A DNA stretch of 64,000 bases from Paraburkholderia caffeinilytica (lineage in GTDB: Bacteria > Pseudomonadota > Gammaproteobacteria > Burkholderiales > Burkholderiaceae). The notes under the pieces were generated by a model. It ran no database searches and was not told the origin of the DNA. It saw nothing but the letters and a program-made list of their open reading frames with translations. Each line of letters begins with the position of its first letter. The first letter of the stretch is position 1. Below, in pieces: positions 1 through 9,011 of the stretch. The stretch is from assembly GCF_003368325.1 (NCBI RefSeq), contig NZ_CP031467.1, positions 2,418,001 to 2,482,000 of the forward strand, given 5' to 3'. A program made the translations under genes and the position numbers.

Positions 1-172
1 AACGTAGCGGGTGGTTTTATGAAGAGCGCTTCGGCGCGCGCAGCGCCGCCGGAAGAATGACGCCGTTGTCACAAGCGCAGGCAGGTGCACGAACACAGAT
101 TCCAGATGCACCACTACCGTGTGCGAGCTACGGAGCCCACTTAGCAGGAGCGGTGTGAGCCGCTTTCTCTTG

Positions 173-226
173 CTTACTTCTCTTTGCGGCGGCAAAGAGA
201 AGTGAGTGCCTGCCCCGCACAGGGGC
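173..226. repeat. REP-like imperfect palindrome
   Basis: A 15-bp inverted repeat with one G-U pair (arms 173-187 and 192-206, loop GGCG) is followed by a second small hairpin, GCCCC-GCACA-GGGGC (212-226). The unit looks like an intergenic palindromic element of the kind dispersed in Burkholderia genomes. The family assignment is from memory; only the local structure is seen here, and no second copy occurs in the window. Confidence 0.55.
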
Positions 227-250
227 GAACGCTAATAGACCACTAGCAAT

Positions 251-310
251 TCAAGGAAAGGCACGAAGGCCAGATCAAGGAAAGGCACGAAATCCAGATC
301 AAGGAAAGGC
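251..310. repeat. 24-bp tandem repeat, 2.5 copies
   Basis: Units 251-274 and 275-298 differ at two positions, and a partial third unit covers 299-310; each begins TCAAGGAAAGGC. The repeat lies just beyond the stop codon of the hydrolase gene at 364. No gene is supported in 1-363: the only reading frames there are low-complexity arginine-rich shadows. Confidence 0.8.
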
Positions 311-363
311 CAACGCCGCAGGCACCACACCACCGCCCCGCGAGGCCAATCCCAAACAAACCC

Positions 364-1632
364 TTAATTCCGGCTAGCAATAGCCCGCCGTCCCGCCGAA
401 GAAGAATCAGAATCCGCCGTCTGCGAAGACTGCGCACCCCACACAACGGCGTTATCCACCGCATACAACCGGCACGGCGCCGAACTCTGCTTCTGGCAAT
501 TGGCAATGGCAACCGACATCGGATTATCGCCACCTTCCGCCCACGACCAGGCCCCCGTATCCGACACTGCAAAAGCCCGGCTAGGGTACTGATGCAAGAA
601 ATTGCGATACCCGTTACGTCCGGCTTCATCGACAAACGGAACGGAGTCGACCGCATCGACAGCAGCAAAGCCGCTCGCTTTCGGTGCCGAAGGGTCATCG
701 ACCCGATATTGCACGCCTGTAGGCATCCCCGCCCGAGCCAGAAACGCCTCGACAGCAGGCCACCACACATGCACGCCATCGCGGTCGCCCACAAGGCGAT
801 GCGCGTCGTTCTTGTAGTTGCCGAAATCCACCATCTTCGCGCTCGCGCCGTGCGCGGCATACGCGGCATACATGCCGGCCACCAGCGGTGCCGTCCACAC
901 CGAATCGTTATCGCCATACAACCACAGCGACGGCACCTTCGTCTTCTCGCCATACGCGCCAAATGCGCGCGTCAGGTTGCCCTGCCAGTCGGCGCACGCG
1001 TCCTGCCGCAACCCGCCCGAGAAATTGATCAAGGCTCGCACACCAGGCGCAGCCTCGGTGCCGTAGGCCATCGTCGCGAGACCGCCGTGCGAGGTGCCGG
1101 CCACGGCGATATGCGTCGCATCCACGTAGGGCTGCTTCGACATGAAATCGATCGTGGCGGCGACGTCGCCTGCCTGGCCGACACCATTACGTTCGACGTC
1201 GCAACCGTTCTGTTGATACGTGCCGTCCGAATGGCCGAAGCCCTGGCGGTTCGGCGCCACCACCACGTAGCCGCGGCGCACGAATTCGCGTGCGAACGGC
1301 AGCGGGTCGCTGCGTTCCTGCGTGCGTGGGTCGCCTGGAATCTTGCCGTGATTGAAAACGATCATCGGAAACGGGCCTGCGCCGTCCGGTTTGTAGATCG
1401 TGGTTTCGAGCGTGACGGTGCCGGCAGCGTTTACCGGCACGCGGATGATCTGTTCGTTGAGGCCGGCGGTGGGCAGGTAGACGTCGTCGTCGAGTGCGAT
1501 GCGCGGCACGTGCGCGCGGGTGAGCGGTCCAGCCTGGGTGTCGGCGAGCGGCTCGGCATGCGCGAGTGCGACAGCGCACATCGCCGTTGCACACGTCACC
1601 GCACACTTCGTCAGAACCTTGCTGAACACCAT
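364..1632 (-). CDS. Secreted alpha/beta hydrolase (dienelactone hydrolase-like)
   Basis: A 422-residue serine hydrolase. An N-terminal signal peptide ends near residues 26-28 (Ala-His-Ala). The hydrolase core shows an oxyanion-region FNHG near residue 94 and a nucleophile elbow GTSHGG with Ser at about 181. It is longer at the C-terminus than a plain dienelactone hydrolase, with an extra domain of about 100 residues after the predicted catalytic His region. The ATG at 1632 has GCAGG seven bases upstream; a GTG at 1638 with GAGG upstream is an equal alternative. It stands alone, with repeats downstream and a long non-coding region upstream. The substrate is unknown; an exported esterase or peptidase-like hydrolase is the likely class. 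Confidence 0.8.
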   Translation of the reverse strand: MVFSKVLTKCAVTCATAMCAVALAHAEPLADTQAGPLTRAHVPRIALDDDVYLPTAGLNEQIIRVPVNAAGTVTLETTIYKPDGAGPFPMIVFNHGKIPGDPRTQERSDPLPFAREFVRRGYVVVAPNRQGFGHSDGTYQQNGCDVERNGVGQAGDVAATIDFMSKQPYVDATHIAVAGTSHGGLATMAYGTEAAPGVRALINFSGGLRQDACADWQGNLTRAFGAYGEKTKVPSLWLYGDNDSVWTAPLVAGMYAAYAAHGASAKMVDFGNYKNDAHRLVGDRDGVHVWWPAVEAFLARAGMPTGVQYRVDDPSAPKASGFAAVDAVDSVPFVDEAGRNGYRNFLHQYPSRAFAVSDTGAWSWAEGGDNPMSVAIANCQKQSSAPCRLYAVDNAVVWGAQSSQTADSDSSSAGRRAIASRN

Positions 1633-1638
1633 TGACAC

Positions 1639-2133
1639 ACCTGCCTCAAAAACCTGCCCTGAACACCTTGACGCTTTGTCTGTCGACTGTCATTTCTGAC
1701 GGTTGCCTTTCATCGGCGTTTTCGACAAACAAAAACACACTCGCGTACGTAGTGCGCCAGGCGCACGTACGCTGATTGAGATCGCACGGGATAAACCCAA
1801 ACGGCCGACGCGACCCCACGCGCCGATGATGAGCGCCACACATGCCGCCCGGAACCGCCGCCGAACCCTGACTGGTGGGCTATCGGCAGCCGCCTGCGCA
1901 ATTTGCGGAATCGATATGGACCGGTTCTCGCAACGTGACGTCACAAACCTACGGCCTCATCCTGGCATGACAATTTTGTTTTGTGCAATAAAGGAGAACC
2001 CGCGACGCAATAATTGCCGCATGCGGACAGCGCGCGTCAATCCCGGCGAGCGGCTGCAAAACGCCTGTCGCACGGTGCTTGGCTCCACGAAGTAATGTGT
2101 CGAAATATGCGCGCTGTGGCGTCGAGCCAACAC
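1639..2133. other. Long intergenic region without a supported gene
   Basis: About 580 bp separates the hydrolase start from the next coding sequence at 2218. The reading frames here lack a good ribosome site and have arginine-rich, shadow-like composition. Besides the nested dyad at 1744-1771 there is a perfect 10-bp palindrome GTGACGTCAC at 1935-1944 and an isolated AAAGGAG at about 1990 with no start codon at a useful distance. Confidence 0.5.
1744..1771. promoter_or_regulatory. Nested palindrome upstream of the secreted hydrolase
   Basis: GTGCGCC-A-GGCGCAC (1752-1766) is a perfect dyad flanked by CGTAC (1744-1748) and GTACG (1767-1771). There is no T-run, so a terminator is unlikely. The position, about 110-140 bp upstream of the hydrolase start, suits an operator. 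The binding protein is unknown. Confidence 0.4.
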
Positions 2134-2158
2134 GAAAAAAAGCCCTCGATTGAGGGCC
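2134..2158 (-). terminator. Rho-independent terminator of the acyl-CoA cassette
   Basis: Read on the minus strand: stem GCCCTC-AATC-GAGGGC (2142-2157) followed by seven T (2141-2135). It lies 60 bp beyond the stop of the YchJ-family gene, so it closes the minus-strand cassette that begins with the carbonic anhydrase gene. Confidence 0.85.
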
Positions 2159-2217
2159 ATATGTGATCACGGCGCTATCCGCGCCGCAGTGTTTTGAAAG
2201 GCTTTGGAAGGCGTGGC

Positions 2218-2667
2218 TTAGTCGTCCACGTCACCGTCGACATAGCGCCAGCGTCCGTCTTCGCCGCGTACGAAGCGGCTCAGTTCGTGCAGCCGGTGGG
2301 CGCGGCCGCCTACCTTGTATCGTGCAACGAATTCGACGGTCGCATGGTCGGCGCCGGTTTCCGCGAAAGCCTTGATCTGCAGTCCGAGCCAACGCGGCGC
2401 ATCGGGGGCGGCAGGGTCGGCGTCGAGATCCGCGGGGCAGGTGTGCGGCGCCCAGGTCGCGCGCAAATAATCCGTTGCGCCCACAACATACGCGCTGTAA
2501 CGCGAGCGCATCAGTTCGAGCGCGCGCGGCGCGATTTCGCCGCCATCGATATAGCGGCCACAGCATTGCGCGAAGCGCGGCGGTTTGGCACCGCTGCGCT
2601 GATCGGGCGCAGCGCCGCCGCAGGGGCAGTCGGATGGTCGTTGCGTCGACAACAATGGCTTATTCAT
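2218..2667 (-). CDS. YchJ family (UPF0225) protein
   Basis: A 149-residue protein with an N-terminal Cys-rich motif CPCG and a CC pair about 20 residues later, matching the zinc-binding SEC-C-like N-terminus of YchJ, followed by the NTF2-like YchJ domain. The biochemical role of the family is not established. The ATG at 2667 sits 8 bp downstream of the acyl-CoA dehydrogenase stop; a TTG at 2682, overlapping that gene by 8 bp, would add five residues. Tight coupling to the dehydrogenase and the terminator at 2134 make it the last gene of the cassette. Confidence 0.85.
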   Translation of the reverse strand: MNKPLLSTQRPSDCPCGGAAPDQRSGAKPPRFAQCCGRYIDGGEIAPRALELMRSRYSAYVVGATDYLRATWAPHTCPADLDADPAAPDAPRWLGLQIKAFAETGADHATVEFVARYKVGGRAHRLHELSRFVRGEDGRWRYVDGDVDD

Positions 2668-2674
2668 CAGACTT

Positions 2675-3805
2675 TCAGCCAAGACCGCGCGCGATCAGGA
2701 TTTTCTGGATGTCGCTGGTGCCTTCGTAGATCTGACACACGCGCACATCGCGGTAGATGCGTTCGACGGGGAAGTCGCTCAGATAGCCGTAGCCGCCATG
2801 AATTTGCAAGGCGGCCGAGCAGATGCGCTCGGCGGCTTCGGAGGCGAACAGCTTGGCCATCGCGGCTTCGGTCAGGCAAGGCTGCCCGGCATCTTTCAGC
2901 GAAGCCGCGTGCCAGATCAACTGGCGCGCGGCTTCGAGTTGGGTCGCCATATCGGCGAGGCGGAATTGCACGGCCTGGTGCGAAAACAGCGGCTGGCCGA
3001 AGCTCTCGCGCTCCCTGGCGTAACCCAGTGCCGCCTCGAACGCGGCGCGCGCCATGCCGACGCTTTGCGCGGCAATCCCGATGCGCCCGCCTTCGAGTCC
3101 CGATAGCGCAATCCGGTAGCCTTCGCCTTCGGCGCCGATCAGATTCGCGGCCGGCACGCGGCAATCTTCGAAAATAATCTGCGCGGTGTCCGACGAATGC
3201 TGACCGAGCTTTTCTTCGACTCGCGCGACGACGTACCCCTTCGTATCGGTCGGCACGATGAACGCGCTGATGCCGCGCTTGCCCGCCGCCTTGTCGGTCA
3301 CAGCCATCACGATTGCGACGTTGCCGTTCTTGCCACTTGTGATGAACTGTTTGACACCGTTCAACACGTAACTGTCGCCGTCGCGTGTCGCCGTGGTGCG
3401 CAGCGCGGATGCGTCCGAGCCCGCTTGCGGTTCGGTCAGACAAAACGCCCCGAGCATCTCGCCGCGCGCGAGCGGCGTGAGCCAGTCGCGTTTCTGCGCG
3501 TCGTTGCCATAGGTCAGCAGAATGCTGCACACCGGGCAGTTGTTGACGGAGATCGCGGTCGAGGTGCCACCGTCGCCCGCAGCGATTTCTTCAAGGATTA
3601 GCGCGAGCGCCAGCGCGTCCATGCCGGCGCCGCCGTATGCTTCGGGCACCAGCACGCCGTACGCGCCGAGTTCGGCGAGCTGGCGATGCACGTCCGTCGG
3701 AAAGGTGCGTTCGCGGTCCCATTGCGCCGCATACGGCGTAACGGCTTCGCGGACGAACGTGCGCACCGCGTCGCGGACCATCAGATGGTCCTGATCAAGC
3801 ACCAT
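2675..3805 (-). CDS. Acyl-CoA dehydrogenase
   Basis: A 376-residue flavoprotein of the short/branched-chain acyl-CoA dehydrogenase family, catalysing alpha,beta-desaturation of acyl-CoA with electron transfer to ETF. The signature [11 protein letters not shown] lies near residues 119-129, the second family signature QIHGGYGY near 335, and the catalytic base is Glu in YEGTSDIQ (about residue 361). AGGAGA lies 7 bp before the ATG. Upstream on the same strand are an SDR, a thiolase and carbonic anhydrase, consistent with a fatty-acid or branched-chain acyl-CoA oxidation cassette. The exact chain-length preference cannot be read from sequence alone. Confidence 0.93.
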   Translation of the reverse strand: MVLDQDHLMVRDAVRTFVREAVTPYAAQWDRERTFPTDVHRQLAELGAYGVLVPEAYGGAGMDALALALILEEIAAGDGGTSTAISVNNCPVCSILLTYGNDAQKRDWLTPLARGEMLGAFCLTEPQAGSDASALRTTATRDGDSYVLNGVKQFITSGKNGNVAIVMAVTDKAAGKRGISAFIVPTDTKGYVVARVEEKLGQHSSDTAQIIFEDCRVPAANLIGAEGEGYRIALSGLEGGRIGIAAQSVGMARAAFEAALGYARERESFGQPLFSHQAVQFRLADMATQLEAARQLIWHAASLKDAGQPCLTEAAMAKLFASEAAERICSAALQIHGGYGYLSDFPVERIYRDVRVCQIYEGTSDIQKILIARGLG

Positions 3806-3841
3806 GGCTCGGTCTCCTCATTCGTCTTTCCACTTGTCTCT

Positions 3842-4519
3842 TCACCAGTCGAGCGCCGTGCCGTCGTATTGGTAGAAGCGGCCGTTGAACGCTTCACGTG
3901 CGGCCGCGGCCTGCGCAAGCACTTCACGCATGCCGGAGACGCTGCGCGCCGGATCGATCGCCGCTTGCGCGCCACCCATGTCGGTGCGCACCCAGCCCGG
4001 ATGCAGCGAAACACAGGTTGCTCGCGTGGCGTTCAGCGAGGCAATCTTCAGCGCGTCGTTCAGCGCGGCCTTACTCGCCCGATACAGCCAGCCGGTCGTG
4101 CCGCTGGCGTCGCCGATACTGCCCATCTTGCTCGAAATCACCGCGAACACGCCGCCGGCTTCTTCGACGAGCGGCAGCAGGATCGGCATCAACTGCATCG
4201 GCCCGCGCACGTTGGTATGCATGACCTGGTCGAAGTCTTCCGCGGTAATCGTCTCGATGTCCTCGGTGCGTGGGCCGTACACGCCGGACACCAGCACCGC
4301 CGCGTCGAGCCGTTCGCCGTCGAGCTTCCAGCCGAGCGCGGCGATTTCTTCGGGTGCGGTGACGTCGAGCGAAAAGGTCTCCGCGCCGAGCGCTTTCAGC
4401 GCGTCGAGCGCGGCGCCGTCGCGTGCAGTGGCGAGCACGCGCCAGCCGCTTTTCCTGTACTGCCGCACAAACTCCTGGCCGATGCCGCGCGATGCACCGA
4501 CGATCAACACTGTCTTCAT
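3842..4519 (-). CDS. Short-chain dehydrogenase/reductase
   Basis: A 225-residue classical SDR. The NAD(P)-binding GASRGIG is at residues 8-14, catalytic Ser is at about 130, and YRASK provides Tyr146 and Lys150. A GAGGTGA ribosome site lies 4 bp before the ATG. It sits between a thiolase and an acyl-CoA dehydrogenase on the same strand, so it may oxidise a 3-hydroxyacyl intermediate. Its sequence resembles the C-factor-like SDR subgroup more than typical 3-hydroxyacyl-CoA dehydrogenases, so the substrate is unknown. Confidence 0.88.
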   Translation of the reverse strand: MKTVLIVGASRGIGQEFVRQYRKSGWRVLATARDGAALDALKALGAETFSLDVTAPEEIAALGWKLDGERLDAAVLVSGVYGPRTEDIETITAEDFDQVMHTNVRGPMQLMPILLPLVEEAGGVFAVISSKMGSIGDASGTTGWLYRASKAALNDALKIASLNATRATCVSLHPGWVRTDMGGAQAAIDPARSVSGMREVLAQAAAAREAFNGRFYQYDGTALDW

Positions 4520-4558
4520 CGAATCACCTCAAGTTCCCACACGCATTGAAGCAGCGTG

Positions 4559-5752
4559 TCAAACCAGTTCAATACCCATCGCGGTCGCTTCGCCGCCGCC
4601 GATGCACAGCGTCGCGACGCCGCGCTTCAGGCCGCGCTTTTTCAACGCGCCGATCAGCGTGACGAGAATCCGCGCGCCCGATGCGCCGATCGGATGGCCG
4701 AGAGCACAGGCGCCGCCGTTCACATTGACCTTGTCGTGCGCCAGATGATGCTCCTTCATCGCGGCCATCGTGACCACCGCGAAGGCCTCGTTGACCTCGT
4801 ACAGATCCACGTCGTCGGCGCGCCAGCCGTTCTTCTCGAACAGCTTGCGAATCGCGCCGACCGGCGCGGTGGTGAACTTCGCCGGTTCCTGCGCGAAGGT
4901 GGAGTGACCGACCACGCGTGCAAGCGGCTCGACGCCGAGACGCTTCGCGGTCGATTCACGCATCATCACGAGCGCGGCGGCGCCATCGGAAATCGACGAC
5001 GAGTTCGCCGCCGTCACCGTGCCGGTTTTGCTGAACGCGGGCTTGAGCGTCGGAATCTTGTCGAGGTTCGCTTTGAACGGCTGCTCGTCGTGTTCGATGG
5101 TCACGTCGCCCTTGCGGCTTTCCACCTTCACCGGTGCGATTTCCCATGTGAACGAGCCGTCTTCATTCGCACGCTTCGCACGATTCAGCGACTCGACGGC
5201 GAACGCGTCCTGCGCTTCGCGCGTGAAGTCGAACGACGCAGCGCATTCCTCGGCGAAGGTGCCCATCAAGCGGCCTTTTTCGTAGGCGTCTTCGAGACCG
5301 TCGTAGAACATGTGGTCGATCACCTGGCCGTGGCCCATGCGCATGCCGTTACGCGCCTTCGGCAACAGATACGGTGCGTTCGTCATGCTCTCCATGCCGC
5401 CCGCGACGATCACGTCGACCGAGCCCGCGGCCAGCATGTCGTGCGCGAACATTGCCGCGCGCATGCCGGAGCCGCACATCTTGTTGACGGTAGTGCTGCC
5501 GGTGCTCAAAGGCAAGCCGGCGCCGAGCGCAGCCTGCCGCGCGGGCGCCTGGCCGAGGCCGGCGGGCAGCACGCAACCCATCACCACTTCGTCGATCTGC
5601 TCGGGCTTCAACCCGGCGCGTTGCACGGCGGCTTCGATCGCAACCGAACCGAGTTGCGGCGCGGTTAGCGTTGCGAAATCGCCCTGAAATGCCGCCATCG
5701 GCGTGCGGGCCACACCGACGATCACGATCGGATCAGACTTTGTCTCGCTCAT
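4559..5752 (-). CDS. Acetyl-CoA C-acyltransferase (thiolase)
   Basis: A thiolase of 397 residues from the ATG at 5752, the usual family size. The acylated cysteine is Cys93 in NKMCGSG, His353 lies in GHPIGASG, and the second catalytic Cys383 is in CIGGGEA. It condenses or cleaves acetoacetyl-CoA or 3-ketoacyl-CoA. Three in-frame ATG codons at 5782, 5767 and 5752 begin three 15-bp near-repeats, so the start is uncertain by up to ten residues; the ATG at 5782 would overlap the carbonic anhydrase stop. It is coupled to the carbonic anhydrase upstream and the SDR downstream. Confidence 0.93.
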   Translation of the reverse strand: MSETKSDPIVIVGVARTPMAAFQGDFATLTAPQLGSVAIEAAVQRAGLKPEQIDEVVMGCVLPAGLGQAPARQAALGAGLPLSTGSTTVNKMCGSGMRAAMFAHDMLAAGSVDVIVAGGMESMTNAPYLLPKARNGMRMGHGQVIDHMFYDGLEDAYEKGRLMGTFAEECAASFDFTREAQDAFAVESLNRAKRANEDGSFTWEIAPVKVESRKGDVTIEHDEQPFKANLDKIPTLKPAFSKTGTVTAANSSSISDGAAALVMMRESTAKRLGVEPLARVVGHSTFAQEPAKFTTAPVGAIRKLFEKNGWRADDVDLYEVNEAFAVVTMAAMKEHHLAHDKVNVNGGACALGHPIGASGARILVTLIGALKKRGLKRGVATLCIGGGEATAMGIELV

Positions 5753-5782
5753 GTTTGTCTCACTCATGCGGGTTTCATTCAT
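5738..5782 (-). repeat. Three 15-bp repeats each carrying a start codon
   Basis: On the minus strand the 15-mers at 5782-5768, 5767-5753 and 5752-5738 read ATG-Asn-Glu-Thr-Arg, ATG-Ser-Glu-Thr-Asn and ATG-Ser-Glu-Thr-Lys. The last two differ at two bases. Each copy supplies an in-frame initiator for the thiolase. Confidence 0.85.
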
Positions 5783-6551
5783 GTTTAAGTTGCTTGACGA
5801 CACCTTCGACGATGGCCGGCACGTCGCCGAGCTGGGCCGCTTCGGCGGCCGCCGCATCGTTGTCCTCCTGGTACGCACCGCCGGCCGACACAGCCGCGAT
5901 GCAGCGCCTGTAGGTTGCATCCAGTGCCGCGGGGTCGTTGATTGTCATGCCGAGGTCGCGCACCTTGCCGTCATGAACGCCATACACCCAGCCGTGCACC
6001 GTGAGTTCCTGGCCACGTGCCCACGCGTCATTGATGATGGTGGTCCGGCATACGTTCATGACCTGTTCGATCGCATTCAGTTCGACCAGCCGCCGATGGC
6101 GCGCCTCGCCGAGCGGCCATTCTTCGATCAGCGCAGCATGCTTGGTGCGCACGTCCTGCACGTGATGCAGCCAGTTATCCGCCAGACCCACGCGCCGGCC
6201 GTGCAGCGCCGCGCCGACGCCCGAGCAGCCATAGTGACCCACCACCATGATGTGCTTGACCTTCAGCAGATCGACGGCGAACTGGATCACCGACAGGCAG
6301 TTCAGATCCGTATGCACCACCACGTTGGCGATATTTCTGTGCACGAACACTTCGCCTGGCGGCAGCCCGATGATCTGATTGGCCGGCACGCGCGAATCGG
6401 AACAGCCGATCCACAGATATTCGGGTGTCTGCTGGTGCGCGAGGCGCGAGAAATACTCCGGGTCTTCGGATAGCTTGCGGGCCACCCACGCGTCGTTGTT
6501 GTCGAACAGATGGGCAAGTGGATTGGCAGGGGGAGAAGCGTTCGTGTTCAT
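5775..6551 (-). CDS. can: Beta-class carbonic anhydrase
   Basis: A 258-residue beta-carbonic anhydrase interconverting CO2 and bicarbonate in the cytoplasm. Zinc ligands are visible as Cys50, His106 and Cys109, with the Asp52-Arg54 dyad in CSDSR. The last 30 residues, beyond the usual fold of about 220, are alanine-rich. It heads a minus-strand cassette with thiolase, SDR and acyl-CoA dehydrogenase; carbonic anhydrases beside acyl-CoA genes often accompany biotin carboxylases, which are not present in this window. The gene symbol is by family resemblance to E. coli Can. Confidence 0.95.
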   Translation of the reverse strand: MNTNASPPANPLAHLFDNNDAWVARKLSEDPEYFSRLAHQQTPEYLWIGCSDSRVPANQIIGLPPGEVFVHRNIANVVVHTDLNCLSVIQFAVDLLKVKHIMVVGHYGCSGVGAALHGRRVGLADNWLHHVQDVRTKHAALIEEWPLGEARHRRLVELNAIEQVMNVCRTTIINDAWARGQELTVHGWVYGVHDGKVRDLGMTINDPAALDATYRRCIAAVSAGGAYQEDNDAAAAEAAQLGDVPAIVEGVVKQLKHE

Positions 6552-6570
6552 GGTGAGTCTGGGCGGTTGC

Positions 6571-6590
6571 TCGACCGATTGACCGGTCGA
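6571..6590. promoter_or_regulatory. Candidate operator upstream of carbonic anhydrase
   Basis: Perfect inverted repeat TCGACCG-N6-CGGTCGA, 20 bp upstream of the carbonic anhydrase ATG, between it and the end of aceK. The size and spacing suit a TetR-type or similar dimeric repressor. No cognate regulator is adjacent. Confidence 0.45.
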
Positions 6591-6654
6591 TGTCGTTGCA
6601 TAAGGTTCGGACGATGCTTTCAGCGAGGCGCGCGGCTCGTGATGCGTATGAGGT

Positions 6655-8484
6655 TCAAGCCACGCGCACGGCGCGTTCGTCTGCCGGGTTCTCCGCGGGT
6701 CCGGACGCCGCCTCGGCGAATCGTTCCGGATAGCGGATGCAGAAGCGCACGCTGCTGTCGTACGGGAAAAAGTCGGGCAGTTCGCCTTTCAATAGATGAT
6801 CCTTGTGCCGTTGCCACAGCGCCGGATCGAAAAAGTCCGCGTGATGCTGCATGAAGGACCGGCGCACGCGTGGATCGCCGAGCAGAAACGTGCCGTAGGT
6901 CTCCGGGAAAATATCGTGCGGGCCGACCGAATACCACGGCTCGCCCGACATTTCGTCTTCCTCGTTACGTGGCGCCGGCACCGCGCGCACGTTGCATTCC
7001 GTCAGGTATTCGATTTCATCGTAGTCGTAGAACACGACGCGGCCATGACGCGTCACGCCAAAGTTCTTGTACAGCATGTCGCCGGGGAAGATGTTCGCCT
7101 GCATCAATTCCTTGATCGCGTTGCCGTATTCCTTGATGCCGTGCTCGACGTCGTCGTCGCTGCCGTTTTGCAGGAACAGGTTGAGCGGCACCATCCGGCG
7201 CTCGATATACATGTGGCGAATCACCAGGTTGTCGCCGTCGTATTCGATCAACGACGGCACTTCCTTTTCGAGTTCGCGCAGCAGCGCTTCGTCGAGCCGC
7301 GAAATGGGCAGCGCGACGCTCGAATATTCGAGCGTGTCGGCCATGCGGCCCAAGCGGTCATGCCGTTTGACGAGCTGATACTTCCCCTTGATCTGCTCGC
7401 GCGTGGTTTCCTTAGGCGGCGGAAAGTGGTCTTTAATCAGCTTGAATACGTATGGAAACGACGGCAGCGTGAACACCAGCATCACGAGCCCCTTGATGCC
7501 GGGCGCGATGATGAACTGATCGCTCGAATGCTTCAGATGGTGCAGCAGATCGCGATAGAACAGATTCTTGCCCTGCTTCTGCAAGCCTACCGACGTATAG
7601 ATTTCCGCCTTCGGTTTGCCCTGCATGATCGTGCCGAGAAACTCGACGTAAGCGGAGGGCACTTCCATGTCCACGAGGAAGTACGAATGCGAGAAGCTGA
7701 AGATGATCAGCAACTGGTCGCGCTTGAGCAGCACCGTATCGAGCGCGAGCACGCCGGGTGTCACGTGGCGCAGCGGCACGGCGAACGGCAGCAGCAAATC
7801 GCCGTTGATGATCCGTCCAACGATATACGCCGACTTGTTCCGATAGAACAGCGAAGAAAGCACGTGGATCTGGAAGTTGGGCGCTTCGTCGAACGCGCCG
7901 AACGCATCGTGGATCGCCTGCATGACGCATTCGACGTCGCGCTTCAGATCCTCAAACGGCGGCTCCAGCTGGAAGTTCGTGACGATGCGCTCGAGCGTCG
8001 CGGCAAGACCGTCCTTGCCGGGGTAGTACGCACGATAAGTCGGTTTCGCCGCCGGTTCGTCGTTCTCGATGTATTCGGTCGAGATCGCCGGGCGCACGAA
8101 AATGAAGTCGTTGTTGAAATACGAACGGTGCAGGATCTTGCAGCACACCGAATTGAAGAACGTCTCCGCGCACTCGGGCTGGCGGTGTGTGGTCAGGAGG
8201 CCGATGTAATGGAGCTTGATCTGCTGCCACACTTCGTCGTCGATATTCTCGGCGTCGTATTCGTCTTCGAGCAGCTCGACGCATTCCTCGACGCGATCGT
8301 CATAGGAGGTGATGCGCTCTCGCGCCAGCGTTTGCAGGCCGTGCCAATCGGCAGCTTCGAAGAGCGTTTTGGCATGGATCGCGGCGTCGCGGAAGATCCG
8401 GTAGTGCCGATCGAATCCTTCGAGCATCGTTTGGGCGACGTCAAAGCCGATCTGCGACGACAACAGTTTGGGGAAGTGATTCAT
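6655..8484 (-). CDS. aceK: Isocitrate dehydrogenase kinase/phosphatase
   Basis: A 609-residue AceK homologue spanning the whole family length. AceK reversibly phosphorylates isocitrate dehydrogenase and so directs carbon into the glyoxylate shunt. The nucleotide-binding region APGIKGLVM is seen near residues 331-339, followed by the conserved kinase core with [12 protein letters not shown] near 500. It lies downstream of the LiuR-like MerR gene on the same strand, with 86 bp between them. The pairing fits acetyl-CoA-yielding catabolism, where the glyoxylate shunt is needed. aceA and aceB are not in the window. Confidence 0.97.
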   Translation of the reverse strand: MNHFPKLLSSQIGFDVAQTMLEGFDRHYRIFRDAAIHAKTLFEAADWHGLQTLARERITSYDDRVEECVELLEDEYDAENIDDEVWQQIKLHYIGLLTTHRQPECAETFFNSVCCKILHRSYFNNDFIFVRPAISTEYIENDEPAAKPTYRAYYPGKDGLAATLERIVTNFQLEPPFEDLKRDVECVMQAIHDAFGAFDEAPNFQIHVLSSLFYRNKSAYIVGRIINGDLLLPFAVPLRHVTPGVLALDTVLLKRDQLLIIFSFSHSYFLVDMEVPSAYVEFLGTIMQGKPKAEIYTSVGLQKQGKNLFYRDLLHHLKHSSDQFIIAPGIKGLVMLVFTLPSFPYVFKLIKDHFPPPKETTREQIKGKYQLVKRHDRLGRMADTLEYSSVALPISRLDEALLRELEKEVPSLIEYDGDNLVIRHMYIERRMVPLNLFLQNGSDDDVEHGIKEYGNAIKELMQANIFPGDMLYKNFGVTRHGRVVFYDYDEIEYLTECNVRAVPAPRNEEDEMSGEPWYSVGPHDIFPETYGTFLLGDPRVRRSFMQHHADFFDPALWQRHKDHLLKGELPDFFPYDSSVRFCIRYPERFAEAASGPAENPADERAVRVA

Positions 8485-8570
8485 GTCGACCGTGCATTCG
8501 TCCCATGTCGTGAAGACACCCGTGATTGTATCGTCCGGGTGGACCCGCGGCGCGTCGCGCCGTTCTCCGC

Positions 8571-8975
8571 TCAGGCGGACCTGGTTTCGCGTGAACCGCC
8601 TTCCAGCAGCGCTCTCGCCTGAGCTTCGTACTGCGCGAGGTCTTCGAGCGTCGCGTTCAGGTCTTCCAGTTGGCGTTCGAGCACCTCGCGATGGCGCGCC
8701 ACCGTGGCAAGGAAGGCGTGCAACTGCGGCACGGTGTCGGTCGGCGACTCGTAGACGTCGAGCAGGTCGCGGATCTCCGACAGCGTGAAGCCGAGACGCT
8801 TGCCGCGCAGGGTAAGCTTCAGGCGGGTTCGGTCGCGGCCCGAATAGACGCGCCGCAGGCCGCTCGATCCCTCGCGGCTGGGCGAGAGTAAACCCTGGTC
8901 TTCGTAGAAACGGATCGCCCGCGGCGTGACGTCGAATTCCCGCGCGAGCTCGGTGATCGTGTATTGCGTGTTCAT
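8571..8975 (-). CDS. MerR-family regulator, LiuR-like
   Basis: A 134-residue MerR-type regulator. Residues 1-75 form the winged helix with [21 protein letters not shown], and residues 80-125 the dimerising coiled coil; there is no large effector domain or Cys cluster, unlike metal-responsive MerR proteins. The short form with this helix sequence resembles LiuR, the predicted regulator of branched-chain amino acid and acyl-CoA catabolism in proteobacteria. Neighbouring acyl-CoA genes and a LiuR-like palindrome at 9027-9042 support this. It is divergent from the metallo-hydrolase gene. Confidence 0.88.
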   Translation of the reverse strand: MNTQYTITELAREFDVTPRAIRFYEDQGLLSPSREGSSGLRRVYSGRDRTRLKLTLRGKRLGFTLSEIRDLLDVYESPTDTVPQLHAFLATVARHREVLERQLEDLNATLEDLAQYEAQARALLEGGSRETRSA

Positions 8976-9011
8976 CGGGGCATTCCGTGGCCGGGCAGAA
9001 AATCGGATTGA

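Noticed and set aside
1963..1978. Sigma-54-like -24 element TGGCATG upstream of the YchJ terminator region
   Set aside because: The -12 part reads TTTTG and lacks the GC doublet, and no plus-strand gene follows within reach.
2021..2095. 24-codon ORF after AAAGGAG at 1990
   Set aside because: The ribosome site is about 25 bp from the ATG, too far, and no family similarity is seen.
2194..3177. Long plus-strand frame opposite the acyl-CoA dehydrogenase and YchJ genes
   Set aside because: Arg-rich, no domain, and no ribosome site; it is the antisense shadow of two well-supported genes.
6796..8622. Plus-strand frame of about 600 codons opposite aceK
   Set aside because: High-GC codon bias makes long antisense frames. 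aceK explains the whole stretch with full family similarity.
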